A DNA stretch of 64,000 nucleotides from Zoroaster sp. YZ-2022 (lineage: Eukaryota; Echinodermata; Asteroidea; Forcipulatida; Zoroasteridae): assembly GCA_029582265.1 (NCBI GenBank), contig CM055828.1, positions 930,001 to 994,000 of the forward strand, read 5' to 3'. A program made the position numbers and the translations under genes. Shown in pieces: positions 13,401-23,900 of the stretch (within the stretch, counting starts at the first letter, position 1; the number at the start of each line of letters is the position of its first letter). Under the pieces are notes generated by a model that did no database searches, was not told the DNA's origin, and worked only from the letters and a program-made list of their open reading frames with translations.

Positions 13401-16400
13401 ACAGAGTGTTGATAAAAGTAGCGTGGCCTTACTATATGTTGATTAATTAAATTAACTGAAATCATGAGCAATGATTGTTATCTTTTGCTTTGTAAAAACC
13501 AATTGTGGATTCAAATGTTACAATATTTTGCGTATAGTTATGATTTAACTATCATTCAATACTCCAGCACTTTGTCATGCGGCAGTATTCGGCAATGTTA
13601 CAGCAATCGTGCAGAGAATGTACTCAAAGAGAGCATTATATCACATCAAGCTGAGAGACCTTAAAGATTTTGTAAGGTCACATCACATTCCTGCTAATCT
13701 AAAGACAAGGATGAATGAGTACTTTAACACATCTTGGTCAAATGACATGGGCATTGATACAATTGAGGTAAGCTTTTATAGGTAATTCTTTCATATAAGT
13801 CATTATTCAATTTGTTCATGTGTCATTGAGTTATCGATGTGCACACTGCCCTGCCATTAATCTGGGTGCCATCCAAGGCAATAACTTATAAGTGTATAAA
13901 TGATAATATAATAAAAACAATTTAAGTAAACATTGTACACAAAGACAAAATAGAATTAAAAACAAACAAATAACAGGACCACACAAAGACATGTGCATGA
14001 CTGCCTAGGATAAAGACAAAAATGAGAAGAGGGGGTGTCACTCTGACCCATCACAACAGAGAAGCGCACACCCAACTTTATTGATCAGGTTTTTTGGTTC
14101 CACCATTGTCATCCTATTATCCCTTACCGAAACAAAGCAGAAACTTGTGGGGTCCATTGTCCCTATTGTTTCAGTACCCCCATAGTGTCCGTGGAATAAA
14201 GACGGATGAGGGAAACATGGGGAGGGAAACATGGGCAGAAAAAGGAAAAAACAAAAGCAAAACCAAACCAAAAACAAACAAAAACAAAAACAAAAAACTG
14301 TAGGAAACAGCAGGCCCTAATGGCACAAAAGAGAATCCATCTACCAAAAAACTACATAGGATTTGACAAAAGTTACATATGTATCTCCTCTGCCCCATGC
14401 CATACCGTACAGACAACACCGCTTATTTCCTTTTTAGAAAGCAAAAACTCTTCGAAGCGAGACTCAAACCCACCGTCAAAAATCCCGGTCCAACAGCAAA
14501 TAGGCCTATGTGCCCAAATGAATTTATAATGGGATTAACCATAAATTCCCTTTGGGACACTGAAAATCCATGCCTCCCACGATTCATCAGAGAAACATGT
14601 CACACCAAAGCATCTCCCTTCCTCTCCTCCAGAAAACAGCAATTTACTTATGAAAAAGAAAATGCCGGAAGTTGACGTTTGTCAACTACAAAACAAGTAC
14701 CAATTCTGTTGATTAACACTGCAATTTTGTCATTTTCAATTTTCATTGAGGCAATTTCAAAGTGTCAACTGTACTATCAGTGTCACCACTACATCAGCTA
14801 TACCTCAGGAGCTCCCTGTAACATCAATGCACACCGTCATTATGCTTACTTTGCCGTCAAAGTGCCAACTGTGCCATAAAAATGCCTATTGTGCTGTCAA
14901 AGTGCCAATTTTGTCGTAAATTGCAAATTATGCTGTCAGAGTGTCAATTGTGCCATCAGTAAAATTGTACTGTCAATGTTTGAATTTACACGTTATAAAT
15001 AAGCAGTAAGTGACATGTGCTGTCAAAATGCCAATTGAGCTGTCAAAACTACTATTTGCCATTGCTATCTATGCTGTCAAAATGTAAATTGTACCGTCAA
15101 TATTTAAATGTTGACATAACATGTGCCATCAGCTTATGTACCAAATGTGTTAGGAATAAGCTATAAGCGCATCAAAATGGATTAATCAAATGAGATCAGT
15201 GTGTCAAGTATTATGTTAATTTCCTAATGCATCTTCAATGTGCCCACTCTGCTAACAAATCCCAGCTGTTTAGTTAATCAGTAAGCCAGTTCATATGCCA
15301 TTTATATATTGCAATTGTTACAGTCTCACTACTGGGTATATAACCACTTATCTATCCTTGCCAATCTTCATAGTGTATATTAAATTCTGACAATTTAAAA
15401 AAATTTCAGATGTTACATCGATTTCCTGAGGAGTTGAGAGCAGATGTCACAATGCACCTTCACAAAGAATTCTTACAACTGCCAATATTTAGTGAGGCTA
15501 GCCAAGGATGCCTTAGGTGAGAAGGTATTTTACAATCCAACCAAAACATTGATTAATGGGGGCCACAGGAGAACAGTCAAGGCAAAATGCATATCCTGAC
15601 GACTAGGTCATGAATTGAAGTTACTATTGACTGTTGACCACATTAAGTAATGTGTGACTATGTTCCTGCATACGCTATGAAAATCATGAAACATAGAAGT
15701 TATAAAAGAACAAAAAAATATTTTGAGCAAATTATGATAACCATTTAATAAATCTGAAATCACATTATCACCAACATTACATCATGAAAGTATTAGGCCA
15801 AAAAGATATCCGGTTTCTGGACATACGTCCGTTTCAAAATCGGTGCGGTGACGCGCTTATTTTAATTTATATTTATTTATTTATTTATTTAATTTTGGTA
15901 ATTTTTTGTAGTTTTTTCGTTTTTTGCCAACCAGTGAAATATGTGATACATGTATACGCGGTTATTGGAACCAGACCAAATTTCTCATACACAAAGTATG
16001 GTGGCTAAGAGAGGCCTCACAAATCAGGCAAACGTTAATATACCTATGTGAAAAGGTTGTTTAAAACACAGCACGGCGGAATTCCAGTCGATCCAGCTAT
16101 TGGACTTCGTTTCATAACAGGAAAAAAAAGAAAACTAAAAATGCCGACGCGCGGATCTGAGGCGACGCGCGCAGAGACCAGAAACCGGAGATTTGTTTGG
16201 CCTTAGATGATATTGCAATCACTTATGTTACCGGGTACTGTGAATCTACCGGGGTCTTTATACTATTTTGTCTTTGAACCAGGTCGTTGTCTTTAAGAGT
16301 GAAAACGGGCTTCTGTGCACCAGGAGAATACATCTTACATCAGGGAGACTCCTTAAACTCTTTGTATTTCCTCCTCAATGGCTCTATGGAGATCTTAAAG

Positions 16401-19400
16401 CAAGGAATGGTTGTAGCTATCTTAGGTAGGTGAAAAATTAAGCCACACCATTGAGTGCTTTCTGCAATGTATTACAACAGTTTTAATGGCTGGTGTATAT
16501 TAATACATTTGAGCAATTCGTTTGTTAGGCAAACATTGTGAAAAGAAGATCTAACTACCTTTTAAATGGGCTTACACAAAGCACTGAAACAATTATTGTA
16601 CACGTATTGGTAAACGTATTAATAAAAAATCAATGGTTTGGAATTTTGTTGTTGAAATTCCTCACTGAGCAGAAGACTACTTTTGTATAATCTGTGCAAA
16701 CCAAGGACTTCCTTTATCTGAAACTTTAATAGTGAATTGATTTGTTTGACTGTTCAGCTTTACACAATGTTTAAATCAAAAATTGTAAACTAGTTTTCAT
16801 CATTTTTGTAGGAAAGGGAGATTTGTTTGGCTGTGATCTTTATGATACAGACGCCTGTATACAAAGCATCGGTGATGTCCATGCGTTGACATACTGTGAT
16901 TTGATGCTAATTTCAAGGCAAGTATTTTATTTCATTCTGCATTCATTAGGATTAGATTATTTTTGTAAAAAGTGGCAAAATTATATATTTGTCTTCCTTT
17001 TGAGTGGAATCACCACTGTGCCCATCCTTAATGAAAATGAGAATTTGATTTTTTTTTTCAGGCATGAACTTCAGGAGGTGCTGAATAACTATCCAGAGTA
17101 CCTGTCAAAGTTCAGAGAAGAGATTTCCATAGATCTTACATTTAATTTGAGGGAAGGTGCTGATCAAGATGTAAGTTCTATTGAATTTTTGTATAACATT
17201 TTTTTGTTCATGGTACCATTTACAGCGTTCATTAAAAAGCTGGAAGGGATCTTACAAAAAGAGCAGACACGACACAATAGGTGGGGACATAATATGTGAA
17301 TAATAATAATAATAATAATGTGGACTTATATAGCGCACGTATCCACCAAACTGGTTCTCAAGGCGCATTATATTATTACCCCTGCTCATCAGGCGCATAA
17401 ATCATTCCTGAAACCATCTCAGCTCCCTGGGGAGTATACAGCTCAATTGCTGCCATTTCAGCGCATAATGGGCTAATAAAACACAACAACCAACTCTGCC
17501 CTCACAGGTATATACATGCTTGTTATCACAAGGGGGTTCAAATGTAACATTTTACCCCTTGATCCCCCAATGTAACAACTGTATATAGTATACTGTAAAT
17601 TAGAAAACAGGGAACTGTTTATTATAAATAAATTAGAAGAATTTCTTTACTTTTTCCAAAATAGGCAGATCCATTTGCGGCAGATTATGAAAGTAATCGC
17701 CCATCCCGTCTCACGTCAATATCTGAGTTACAAGATGAAGAGGAAGAACAGGCATCTGCTGCAGAGAAAGCCAAAGATGTAGAGAGTAGGAGTGTTGGGA
17801 CAGAGACAATTGAAATGATGCCACTGGATAGAAGCAAACACTTGCTATTGGATGTTAGTAGCTCTGTAGGGAGTGGCCTACCGCCAGATCTTAGCCCCAG
17901 GTACTCAATTATGGATCACAATCTATCAGTACTGCACATTGTTTAATTAATCTCAAACACAGACAAAAATTCTTCATGGTATTCAAAATTAATGGCCTTA
18001 CTACAGATCCCTTTCGCCAGACCCACGGATACACACCGATATCTTCACTTGACCAGTTACCATCCCCGACACTGCAAGACCAGTATAGCGTACAGCAGGA
18101 CCTCAGCGGCTATGGCAAATCTGCTCTTATGACTCTAACTTTTTGATCATTCACAGGAACTGAAGAAGTCCATAGGTCACTGCTCATGAGCGGTGTATCT
18201 AGCCTCCAAGAAGGTCAAGCCTTTACCAAGGCACTTAGTGCTTGCGGAGAAGCCCAAACCCGCAAAAAAGTCACAACACGAAGGTTCATCTCGTTGTCAC
18301 ATATCATCCTTCCTTCACACCTGACTAACTTCTTCTTTTTTTACTTCTTACTCTTACTTTTACATGTACTTAAGGCCACTAACTACAATTTTGCACATTT
18401 TTTAATGATAAAGTCCTTTAAGATTTAAATTTTATGACTTAAGAAGGTACAACCCACAGAACTAATATAATGGAAAGGGGGACAGCAAATCAACCCATGC
18501 CATTATCAACCTGTCATCATTAAAAATTGATGAAAATTAAAGACATACCTACAATTATATCAGACCTTTTACAAATCAGTATCATCATGTTCAGTAAGTG
18601 GAAATTACAGAAATAATAACTGTCTAAATTGATTTTTTTTTCTAGGATTGTGGATGGTGTGGAGGATAACTCAAACCAATACAAGAGCCATAGTTTTGAC
18701 TTCCCTGTCCGCAGCCATCAACAAGCCTCCAGACACCACAGCCTTACTATGGCACCAAGGCAACGATTAATAAATAATTATCACTCAGGAATGAGACAGA
18801 GTTTTACTTCACCCCAATTAGCGCAAGGTGTACATTTTATTTGTATTTTTAAATTACTTAACTCCCAGAAAACAATGATTTTACGTAGGTTTAGGCCCCA
18901 TGTATGGAAAGTTATATTTTGGAGGAAAGGCTGCGTATTACGTATAAGGTGAACATAAACTTTTGAATGTTTGCGTTGTCATTTTTCAGTTTGTCATTCA
19001 AAAATCACATTTTGAATATGTATTCTCACACAAATTAACATTGCTTTGTGCAGAATTTTTCATACAAATTCATTGTTTCAGCACTATTCAAAGGATGTTA
19101 ATTGTCATCAGTGCAGTGATACTCATGGGCACACACCCCCAAACACAAACTTACACCACATCCCTTTTACCCTAACATGATTAATATAAAGATTCACTGA
19201 AACTATCTGTATAAATTTGCACACTCTATATTAGTTTCCAGGTCTATGTCAGTGTCTTCAGAGTCAATTTGTACTGAGGATCTGAAACATGAAATCGAAT
19301 ACACAAGAAACAGTGTAGAAAGACTTGACAGACAGGTAAGGGAACAAAAACGATTTTTTTTAAATCAAGGAAATTATCAAATAATAATAATAATTTTGAT

Positions 19401-20928
19401 AAAACTTGTAGCTTTGCATGGTGAAGAGGATGAGTAAGACTAATTGCGGTGACACGATGTGAAATTCTCAATTGAGTAGTAATTAGTTCTGAAAAGAACT
19501 GGAGGTACAACTCGACATTTCGATCAGTATGCTCTGATCGTCCTCAGGAGAATGCCGGACTCTGGGAAATGCTGCTGCTTATGTAGGCTGCTGAAGGACC
19601 GAAGGATCTTCTATATCCAAAGTCCATAACCCACCCCAGACTGAGAGATCTCCTATATCCTAAGTCAACCACCCTCCTTCCCCCTGTGCTTGTTCAGTTC
19701 AGTGAGCACACACTCCTCTCCCCCAACTCCTAGGATCCTAGTCTCAACAGTTCCCGCCTGCACGCTTCAACAAACTAATCCTCCAGCATCCTGTCATCGC
19801 GTAATCCTTCAGCAGCCTACTTAAGCGGCAGCATTTCCCACAGTCCGGCATTTTCCTGAGGACGATCAGAGCATACTGATCGAAACGTCGAGTTGTACCT
19901 CCAGTTCTTTTCAGAACTAATTACTACTCAATTGAGAATTTCACATGGTGTCACCGCAATTAGTCTCACTCAATAATTTTGATCTTCTGACAAAGTGGCT
20001 TAATACTGTATACTCAGTGTTTTCAGGTGTCTGGGGGCAAAAATATACAATATTCTGGAAGGACACAAACCCATGACCTCCTGCTTACTAGTGCAGACCT
20101 CAAACCGTTCAAGCTTGTCAAATGATGGTTATGAAGGTGTGAATTAGCCAGCCAGTTGTCATTGGGCAAGCTTACTTGTGATGAAGCCTCAAGGGGAGTA
20201 TATTTCCTTCTTTTTTTAAACAGACAGAGGCAGACAGGGAAACAAGCACGATGGTAATGTTCTTACTTTTCTAACTTACATTTCATACATTTAATTCCAT
20301 TGAATCCACAGCAGTATCTTCTGTCCTTTGGGCTTTTGCACCAATCAACTATACTATCTTGGTTCGGGTAAGGGAAATATCAAATAGAATCGCAATTTGA
20401 ATCAAATTTGCCTTTTTGTTGCAGGTTTCCAATCTTAGTAAAGATGTATCTAACCTCAGTCAAGACCTCAAGGCTGTCGTTCGGCTGTTACAGGTAATTT
20501 CACCTGCAAACTCTATATCTCCCAACCCCACTGGGATCAATGGTCCACACTCAAGCCCCACACTCAGTCCCACTGGAAAGATCTCACCAAGGATACCTGG
20601 CGGCACAAAACCAGGCACCAAAGGAACTCGTTTTGAAGACATAGTTCATGTCCAGCGAAGAGATGGAGTTCTAGAAACCAGTCTTGGCAGTGGGATTCTT
20701 GAGAAAAGTTTAAGTGGTGGCCTTCCGAGTACAAGCAGTATTCACTGTGATGATAAACTGCTACCTTCGTCATCATTACAACCTCTCACAGGAACGACAC
20801 TAAAACCAGAAGGACCTGTGAGGGAAACTAACATTATCTTATTTCAGGACACGGAGCCAACAGATCAAGTCCAAGACAACAAAAAAGACCTGTTTGACTT
20901 TGACTCTGAGGGTGGAACAGATTTGTGA
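1910..20928 (+). CDS. KCNH8: Elk-type voltage-gated K+ channel (KCNH8/3/4 family), 17 exons, 5' end outside window
   Basis: This encodes a plasma-membrane, voltage-gated potassium channel subunit of the EAG superfamily, Elk branch; such channels are tetramers that set resting potential and excitability. Exons: 1910-2143, 2286-2414, 6065-6234, 6742-6982, 9732-9892, 11427-11616, 12688-12885, 13568-13767, 15410-15516, 16283-16425, 16812-16917, 17062-17170, 17665-17900, 18646-18827, 19235-19335, 20224-20253, 20425-20928 (TGA at 20926). All phases join, giving about 1,012 residues. Domains in order: PAS ([12 protein letters not shown], exons 1-2), S1-S3 (exons 4-5), S4 with [18 protein letters not shown] then S5 (exon 6), pore with SVGFGN near 12810-12827, S6 and C-linker ([13 protein letters not shown]), a cyclic-nucleotide-binding homology domain (exons 9-12), the Elk motif DLSPRIVDG across 17900/18646, and a C-terminal coiled coil. 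One intron begins with GC (16918) and one exon is 30 bases. The start exon is missing. Assignment to one vertebrate paralogue is not possible; the symbol is a family label. Confidence 0.95.
3550..3995. repeat. about 150-bp tandem repeat, three copies
   Basis: Three diverged copies have equivalent positions at 3579, 3729 and 3878. Each unit contains a short hairpin in which CTTCCTGT and ACAGGAAG (or diverged forms) flank a four-base loop, then a common GGGGTCA segment. It lies in the long intron after the second visible channel exon. Confidence 0.8.
4036..4155. repeat. (GAA)n/(TTC)n microsatellite, about 40 copies
   Basis: A pure, uninterrupted GAA tract of about 120 bases. Long GAA:TTC tracts are known to form triplex DNA and to hinder transcription when intronic. 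The strand carrying GAA is the sense strand of the channel gene. All three frames stay open and give spurious poly-Lys, poly-Arg and poly-Ser frames, which are not genes. Confidence 0.97.
4168..4262. repeat. tandem pair of hairpins with AGGTGTTCG arms
   Basis: A segment of about 50 bases occurs twice in a row. Each copy holds AGGTGTTCG, an 11-base loop, and CGAACACCT, making a perfect 9-bp hairpin. The same arm sequence appears once near 3196, which suggests it is the terminal motif of a mobile element. Confidence 0.75.
6395..6482 (-). repeat. tRNA-derived SINE relic
   Basis: On the minus strand the segment reads like the B box of a tRNA promoter (GATTCAAATCCC) next to an anticodon-arm-like region. 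It is too diverged and too short to be a functional tRNA gene. It sits between two channel exons. Confidence 0.35.
7348..7597. mobile_element. piggyBac-like MITE, copy 1
   Basis: The left end is TTAA followed by CCCTAACTCCCTAGG; the right end is TTAGGG followed by TTAT, a decayed TTAA. The 250-bp body matches the copy at 31743-32035 in inverse orientation, including repeated AATCCTCCAAAATCC segments. TTAA target duplication with CCC-starting inverted ends is typical of the piggyBac superfamily. No transposase is present. The Penelope-like element abuts its right end directly. Confidence 0.65.
7598..9050 (-). pseudogene. Penelope-like retroelement, 5'-truncated and frameshifted
   Basis: The minus strand encodes the end of a reverse transcriptase (YVDDTF active-site motif with [12 protein letters not shown] upstream) followed by a GIY-YIG endonuclease ([20 protein letters not shown]). 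That order, RT then GIY-YIG, defines the canonical Penelope-like elements. Coding similarity runs from about 9050 down to about 7875 and is split over at least three frames, so it is inactive. It is cut off just upstream of the catalytic region. Downstream (about 7600-7860) is a non-coding terminal repeat with a hammerhead-like motif; the same repeat recurs at 36999-37486 and 52247-52372. It lies antisense in a channel intron. Confidence 0.9.
7806..7851 (-). ncRNA. hammerhead-ribozyme-like motif in the Penelope terminal repeat
   Basis: Read on the minus strand: ATTCTC (helix I, 5' side), CTGACGA (core box 1), one extra A, GATTAG, loop AGCAGG, CTAATC (helix II, six perfect pairs), GAAAC then GTT (core box 2 and cleavage triplet), GAGAAT (helix I, 3' side, six perfect pairs). 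Helix III is reduced to AC/GT, as described for type I hammerheads of Penelope-like elements. Predicted cleavage falls between 7812 and 7811. The extra base between box 1 and helix II departs from the textbook core, so activity is uncertain. Confidence 0.65.
9340..9472. repeat. imperfect 133-bp inverted repeat
   Basis: ACAAATAATGAATGTTT at the left is the exact complement of AAACATTCATTATTTGT at the right, and inner segments around AGAATATTTTCAT/ATGAAAATATTCT also pair. The arrangement resembles a fold-back MITE. It lies about 260 bases before the channel exon at 9732. Confidence 0.65.
9503..9566 (-). repeat. Penelope-like terminal fragment with 19-bp hairpin
   Basis: Arms 9525-9543 and 9548-9566 are exactly complementary over 19 bases with a four-base loop. 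Beyond the hairpin the minus strand reads CTGCGAGGTTCGAAACGT, which resembles a degenerate hammerhead core with a very short helix II. I infer a relic of another Penelope family. Confidence 0.45.
10207..10258 (-). ncRNA. degenerate hammerhead-like fragment
   Basis: The minus strand carries TGATCAG, a loop of about 12 bases, CTGATC and GAAACGTT, flanked by complementary GAG/CTC ends. Box 1 reads CTGGAGA instead of CTGANGA, so the core is probably dead. It is related in sequence to the motifs at 19506-19552 and 19851-19896. Confidence 0.4.
10408..10471. repeat. (TA)n microsatellite
   Basis: An uninterrupted run of about 32 TA units in a channel intron, 125 bases upstream of the Tc1-like fold-back element. 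A second shorter TA run (11383-11400) follows that element. Confidence 0.97.
10597..11382 (+). mobile_element. Tc1/mariner fold-back derivative with about 295-bp inverted arms
   Basis: The ends CACTGCTCAAAATAAAATAG and its complement are bounded by TA on both sides, the Tc1/mariner target duplication. The arms (10597-about 10890 and about 11079-11382) match at high identity, far longer than normal Tc1 ends. The right arm contains the transposase C-terminus ([19 protein letters not shown] region, then [20 protein letters not shown], ending at 11125); the left arm is an inverted copy of the same 3' coding end. The catalytic core is absent, so it cannot move by itself. It ends 44 bases before the S4/S5 exon of the channel. 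Confidence 0.85.
13030..13248. repeat. 72-bp tandem repeat, three copies
   Basis: Units start at equivalent positions 13031, 13103 and 13175 and share the GGCACTA and ATATACTGGACATGGGC segments. Divergence between units is a few percent. It lies in the intron after the pore exon of the channel. Confidence 0.85.
14690..15140. repeat. degenerate short-unit repeat (CTGTCAAAGTGCCAATTGTG-like)
   Basis: A motif of about 20 bases around TGTCAAAGTGCCAATTGT recurs at irregular spacing across about 450 bases with heavy divergence. It looks like an old minisatellite in the intron between channel exons 8 and 9. The neighbouring stretch 14220-14310 is A-rich low complexity. Confidence 0.5.
15796..16202. 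mobile_element. PIF/Harbinger-like MITE, 407 bp
   Basis: Inverted ends start GGCCAAA and share the CCGGTTTCTGG segment about 15 bases in. They are flanked on both sides by TTA (15793-15795 and 16203-16205). A three-base TTA/TAA duplication with GG-starting ends is typical of PIF/Harbinger elements. The interior is short, GC-rich toward the right end and has no transposase. It sits in the intron between the two first exons of the cyclic-nucleotide-binding homology domain. Confidence 0.7.
17293..17512 (-). mobile_element. tRNA-derived SINE, head-truncated
   Basis: Starts with an (AAT)n tract, the complement of the SINE tail, and continues with the body shared with the copies at 28263, 33292, 52380 and 58973 (TATAGCGCACGTATCCACC, CTCCCTGGGGAGTATACAGC). 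It ends near the GCCCTCACAGGTA segment, before the tRNA-like head, so it is 5'-truncated. It lies in a channel intron. Confidence 0.85.
18001..18290. other. balanced-composition segment in a channel intron, origin unknown
   Basis: This stretch is visibly richer in G and C than the AT-rich intron around it and has short open frames in several phases. Directly after a possible splice acceptor (CTACAG at 18001-18006) the exon phase left by the exon ending at 17900 would give [14 protein letters not shown] and then a stop, so a short alternative C-terminus is formally possible. A transposon relic is equally likely. I do not recognise it. Confidence 0.3.
19405..19975. mobile_element. inverted pair of Penelope-type terminal repeats with hammerhead-like motifs
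   Basis: The left arm (19405-about 19590) and right arm (about 19820-19975) are near-exact reverse complements, joined by about 230 bases without coding capacity. Each arm carries GATCAG, loop AGCATA, CTGATC, GAAA and CTGAGGA in the order of a hammerhead core: minus strand in the left arm (19506-19552), plus strand in the right (19851-19896). Related sequence occurs at 21985-22055, 25685-25758 and 42416-42660. It lies in the channel intron before the 30-base exon. Confidence 0.75.
19851..19896 (+). ncRNA. hammerhead-like motif in the right inverted arm
   Basis: CTGAGGA at 19856-19862 is followed by one extra base, GATCAG, a six-base loop, CTGATC, GAAAC and GTC, then GAG, which pairs with the bases before CTGA only weakly (about three pairs). 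Helix II is perfect, helix I is short. The arrangement matches the motif at 7806-7851, including the extra base. The left arm has GAAAT in place of GAAAC. Confidence 0.5.
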
Positions 20929-23900
20929 CGAAGAAAAGACACTGATATACTTCCAAAGTGTTTTCTTTATGAAAGGGTTTTAAACCCAGCACAACTTAAA
21001 TTTCCAAAGCATTTATACTTGCCTTCAAAATATTCACAATTTTGTATGCGTTTGACTCATTTAGTAACAAGAATGTGTGGCACAAAATAGTACACACCTT
21101 AGTTACGACAGTGTCTACCATAAAGATGTGTCTTAATGGTGGTGGATCCAGCCGGATCTCTTCCTACTAGCATTAGCCTCTAATACCCCCTTACCGTTTT
21201 AGTTTAAAACAAAGTATTGACGAATAATTTTGCCATTTGTAATGTTCAATGTTGTTGTCTCCTCCTTGCAAATTCCTGGATCCACCACTGACTAAAAGAT
21301 AAACATGCCTGTGATATAAACTAAGAAATAATTAAGAAGGTCTGGATGGGATCTATGTATTATTTTGAATGTTTGATTCCTTCCGTTATTTTAATTTTGT
21401 TAATTGATCAAATGTTGGCAGGTTTGCATTTCTTTGCCTTCCACAAGTGTAATCCTGTTCATGTGCACATCATCTTCATAACCATTTGAAATATTTTCCA
21501 GATTTATGAAGTTTACTTTCCAATTTTAAATAATTCCTTACTGTTTTCCTTTTGTAATCAGCACTGAATATCTTCTGCCCTCTACATTATTTTACATGGA
21601 TAAGGGATGGGCCAGCATTCATGACAGTTTTGTTGCACAGATGTTGCCATGGTAGCATCAAGAATAAACACATCTTAATGTATTGAACAGCTTCTCTTAA
21701 GTTTAAGCCAGGGTTAAATAAAAGCTACATTATACACTAGTAAGAGTTAACTACTTTAATGATAATTATGAGTAGAAGGTTTTTTGCAAAAAGTTTAAGA
21801 AAGTTTAATAACAACTGCAATCACAAATATTTATTAATTTTTTTATAATTTTTGTTTTAAATAAGTTTGTAGAATATTTTGGTTTATAACATTGACAAGC
21901 TTTCCACTTAAAGCTTCCATCTTATACTCTAATAAATGTAAGGTGCACTGATTACTAAAAGTTAACAATGCCTTTAAGTAAAAACTGTTTGTGGTGACAC
22001 TATGTGAAATTCTCAATTGAGTAGTAATTATTTTTGAAAAGAACTGGTGGTACATTGCTCTTTTCTAGTAGAAAGAAAGTAAATTACTTTCAAATACATA
22101 ATTATTTTATACGACGTAATGAAGTAAATTCAGGATGCACCATCATAATTTTTTTTGCTGACTAAATAATGGCACTTAATGGCTGTTTAACAATACTTTC
22201 GTCAACTATTTGTGAGTGTGAATAATATATATATTCCCAAACTCCTGACTGAATTTATCTTCATAATATTGTTTTACTAAGCAATGACATGTGTTTGGGA
22301 GCAAAACATCTGATACAGCATATTAGAAAATAAATTTTGGTTCAAAGGAATAATTCCCCCAAGAAAGCATTCTCATAGAAGCAATTTTGTCAACATTCCA
22401 ATATTTGACCTTGTCTTTTAAAGTACATTACTTCCTTTCTACATGGAAAATAGAAGTGTACCGGTTTAAAACTAAATTACCAAAGAAATATTGTATGAAA
22501 AAAATGTGTTAATTACGGAATCCCGAGCACAAAGTAAATATATCACATAACCAAGTTTTATTTCACCCTATTTATACAATGGTACGATCTATTATGGCTG
22601 AATAGAAGGCATTGAAGGGTATGGTATTATCAAGGGTAGTCTTTATTCACATTCATCTATTTCCACAATGGTTCACTTCAGTATCAAAATGATACATGAC
22701 AAACTAGCTTTTTTGTATCTCATTTTAATGTACCTATAACATCCAACTTCTTCAGGACTTAGGGATATGGATTTCCCTTCAAAACTGAGGGGGGCAAATA
22801 GGTATAACCTTGACATGTATTGGTGTGCCAATGATCTTTTATAAAGAGGTGCTTATAACTTTTAAATTAAATGAAGTGCTAAAATCTAATGACTGAAAAC
22901 CCAAAGATACAGTTTTACATTGATAACATGATTAGTAACAAAAACTTGTATAGAGCAGCTTGTTTGAGAAATATCTTTTAAATGTATATTAATTAATATT
23001 TATCTTGGTAGAAGACTTAACCTGGACAAAAAAATGGAAAACAAACATTCCAATGATTTGTGTGTGCTGTATATTTACCTAAATTTTAAGGGGCTGTGAA
23101 TGCAAGTTTTTAATAAAAATGCAGCTTTTAGCACTTGGTTTGTTTTATAAAATAATTGTATGGTCATTAGTTGCATATGTGATAATCTCAAGATATTCTT
23201 GATATTTTAAATGAAGTCAATTATCTTTACTATATGTGCTTCAGGGGTTTTGTCAATATACCTTTTCAGGAAGTGGCTGTGGCTATCTTGGTTTTTAATA
23301 TGTTCGCAAGTATATGGAAATCAAAATAAGACTCATGTCCAAAAACAGACTGGTGCTTTTCATATAATTTTGTATCATTATTCTGTGAACCAGGATCAAT
23401 TGATGCAGTGTGAAAAGGGTATATTGATGTTAAATTGCCTAACACATCCAAAGCAAAGTAATAATTGGAAAAGCGTGACCCTTTTGGTTAATTTGAGCCA
23501 ACTGATTATTTGACAGGCTGGATCATCCACAATACACAAAATGCACAATCTCTTGCACATGACAACTTCCAAAAAAATTGGAAATTGTTGTATGTTCCAT
23601 ATGAAGTCATATCCTAGAAGTTCAAGGTTTAGACAATATTTAGAGACATTATGATGATATTTGTTTGAGTGGAAAACGAAAGACACATATCTCCCATTTT
23701 GATGTTAGACTAGCTGGATATTGAGTAAAGATATTCTACCCTTCCAATTATAATACTCCATTTCAACTGTTTCTAATGTGTTTCAACCTTTATTTCTTAC
23801 AAGTGCTTAAAATGTCTTTCCTTTAAACAAAAATTAAAAGCAAATGAATTGACTGATTGTATGAGGCTCATCTCCAGTTTATGTATTAAGCCTTACAGAA

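Noticed and set aside
14038..14419. Phe/Leu-rich minus-strand frames near 14.2 kb
   Set aside because: They arise from an A/C-rich low-complexity tract in a channel intron and have no family features.
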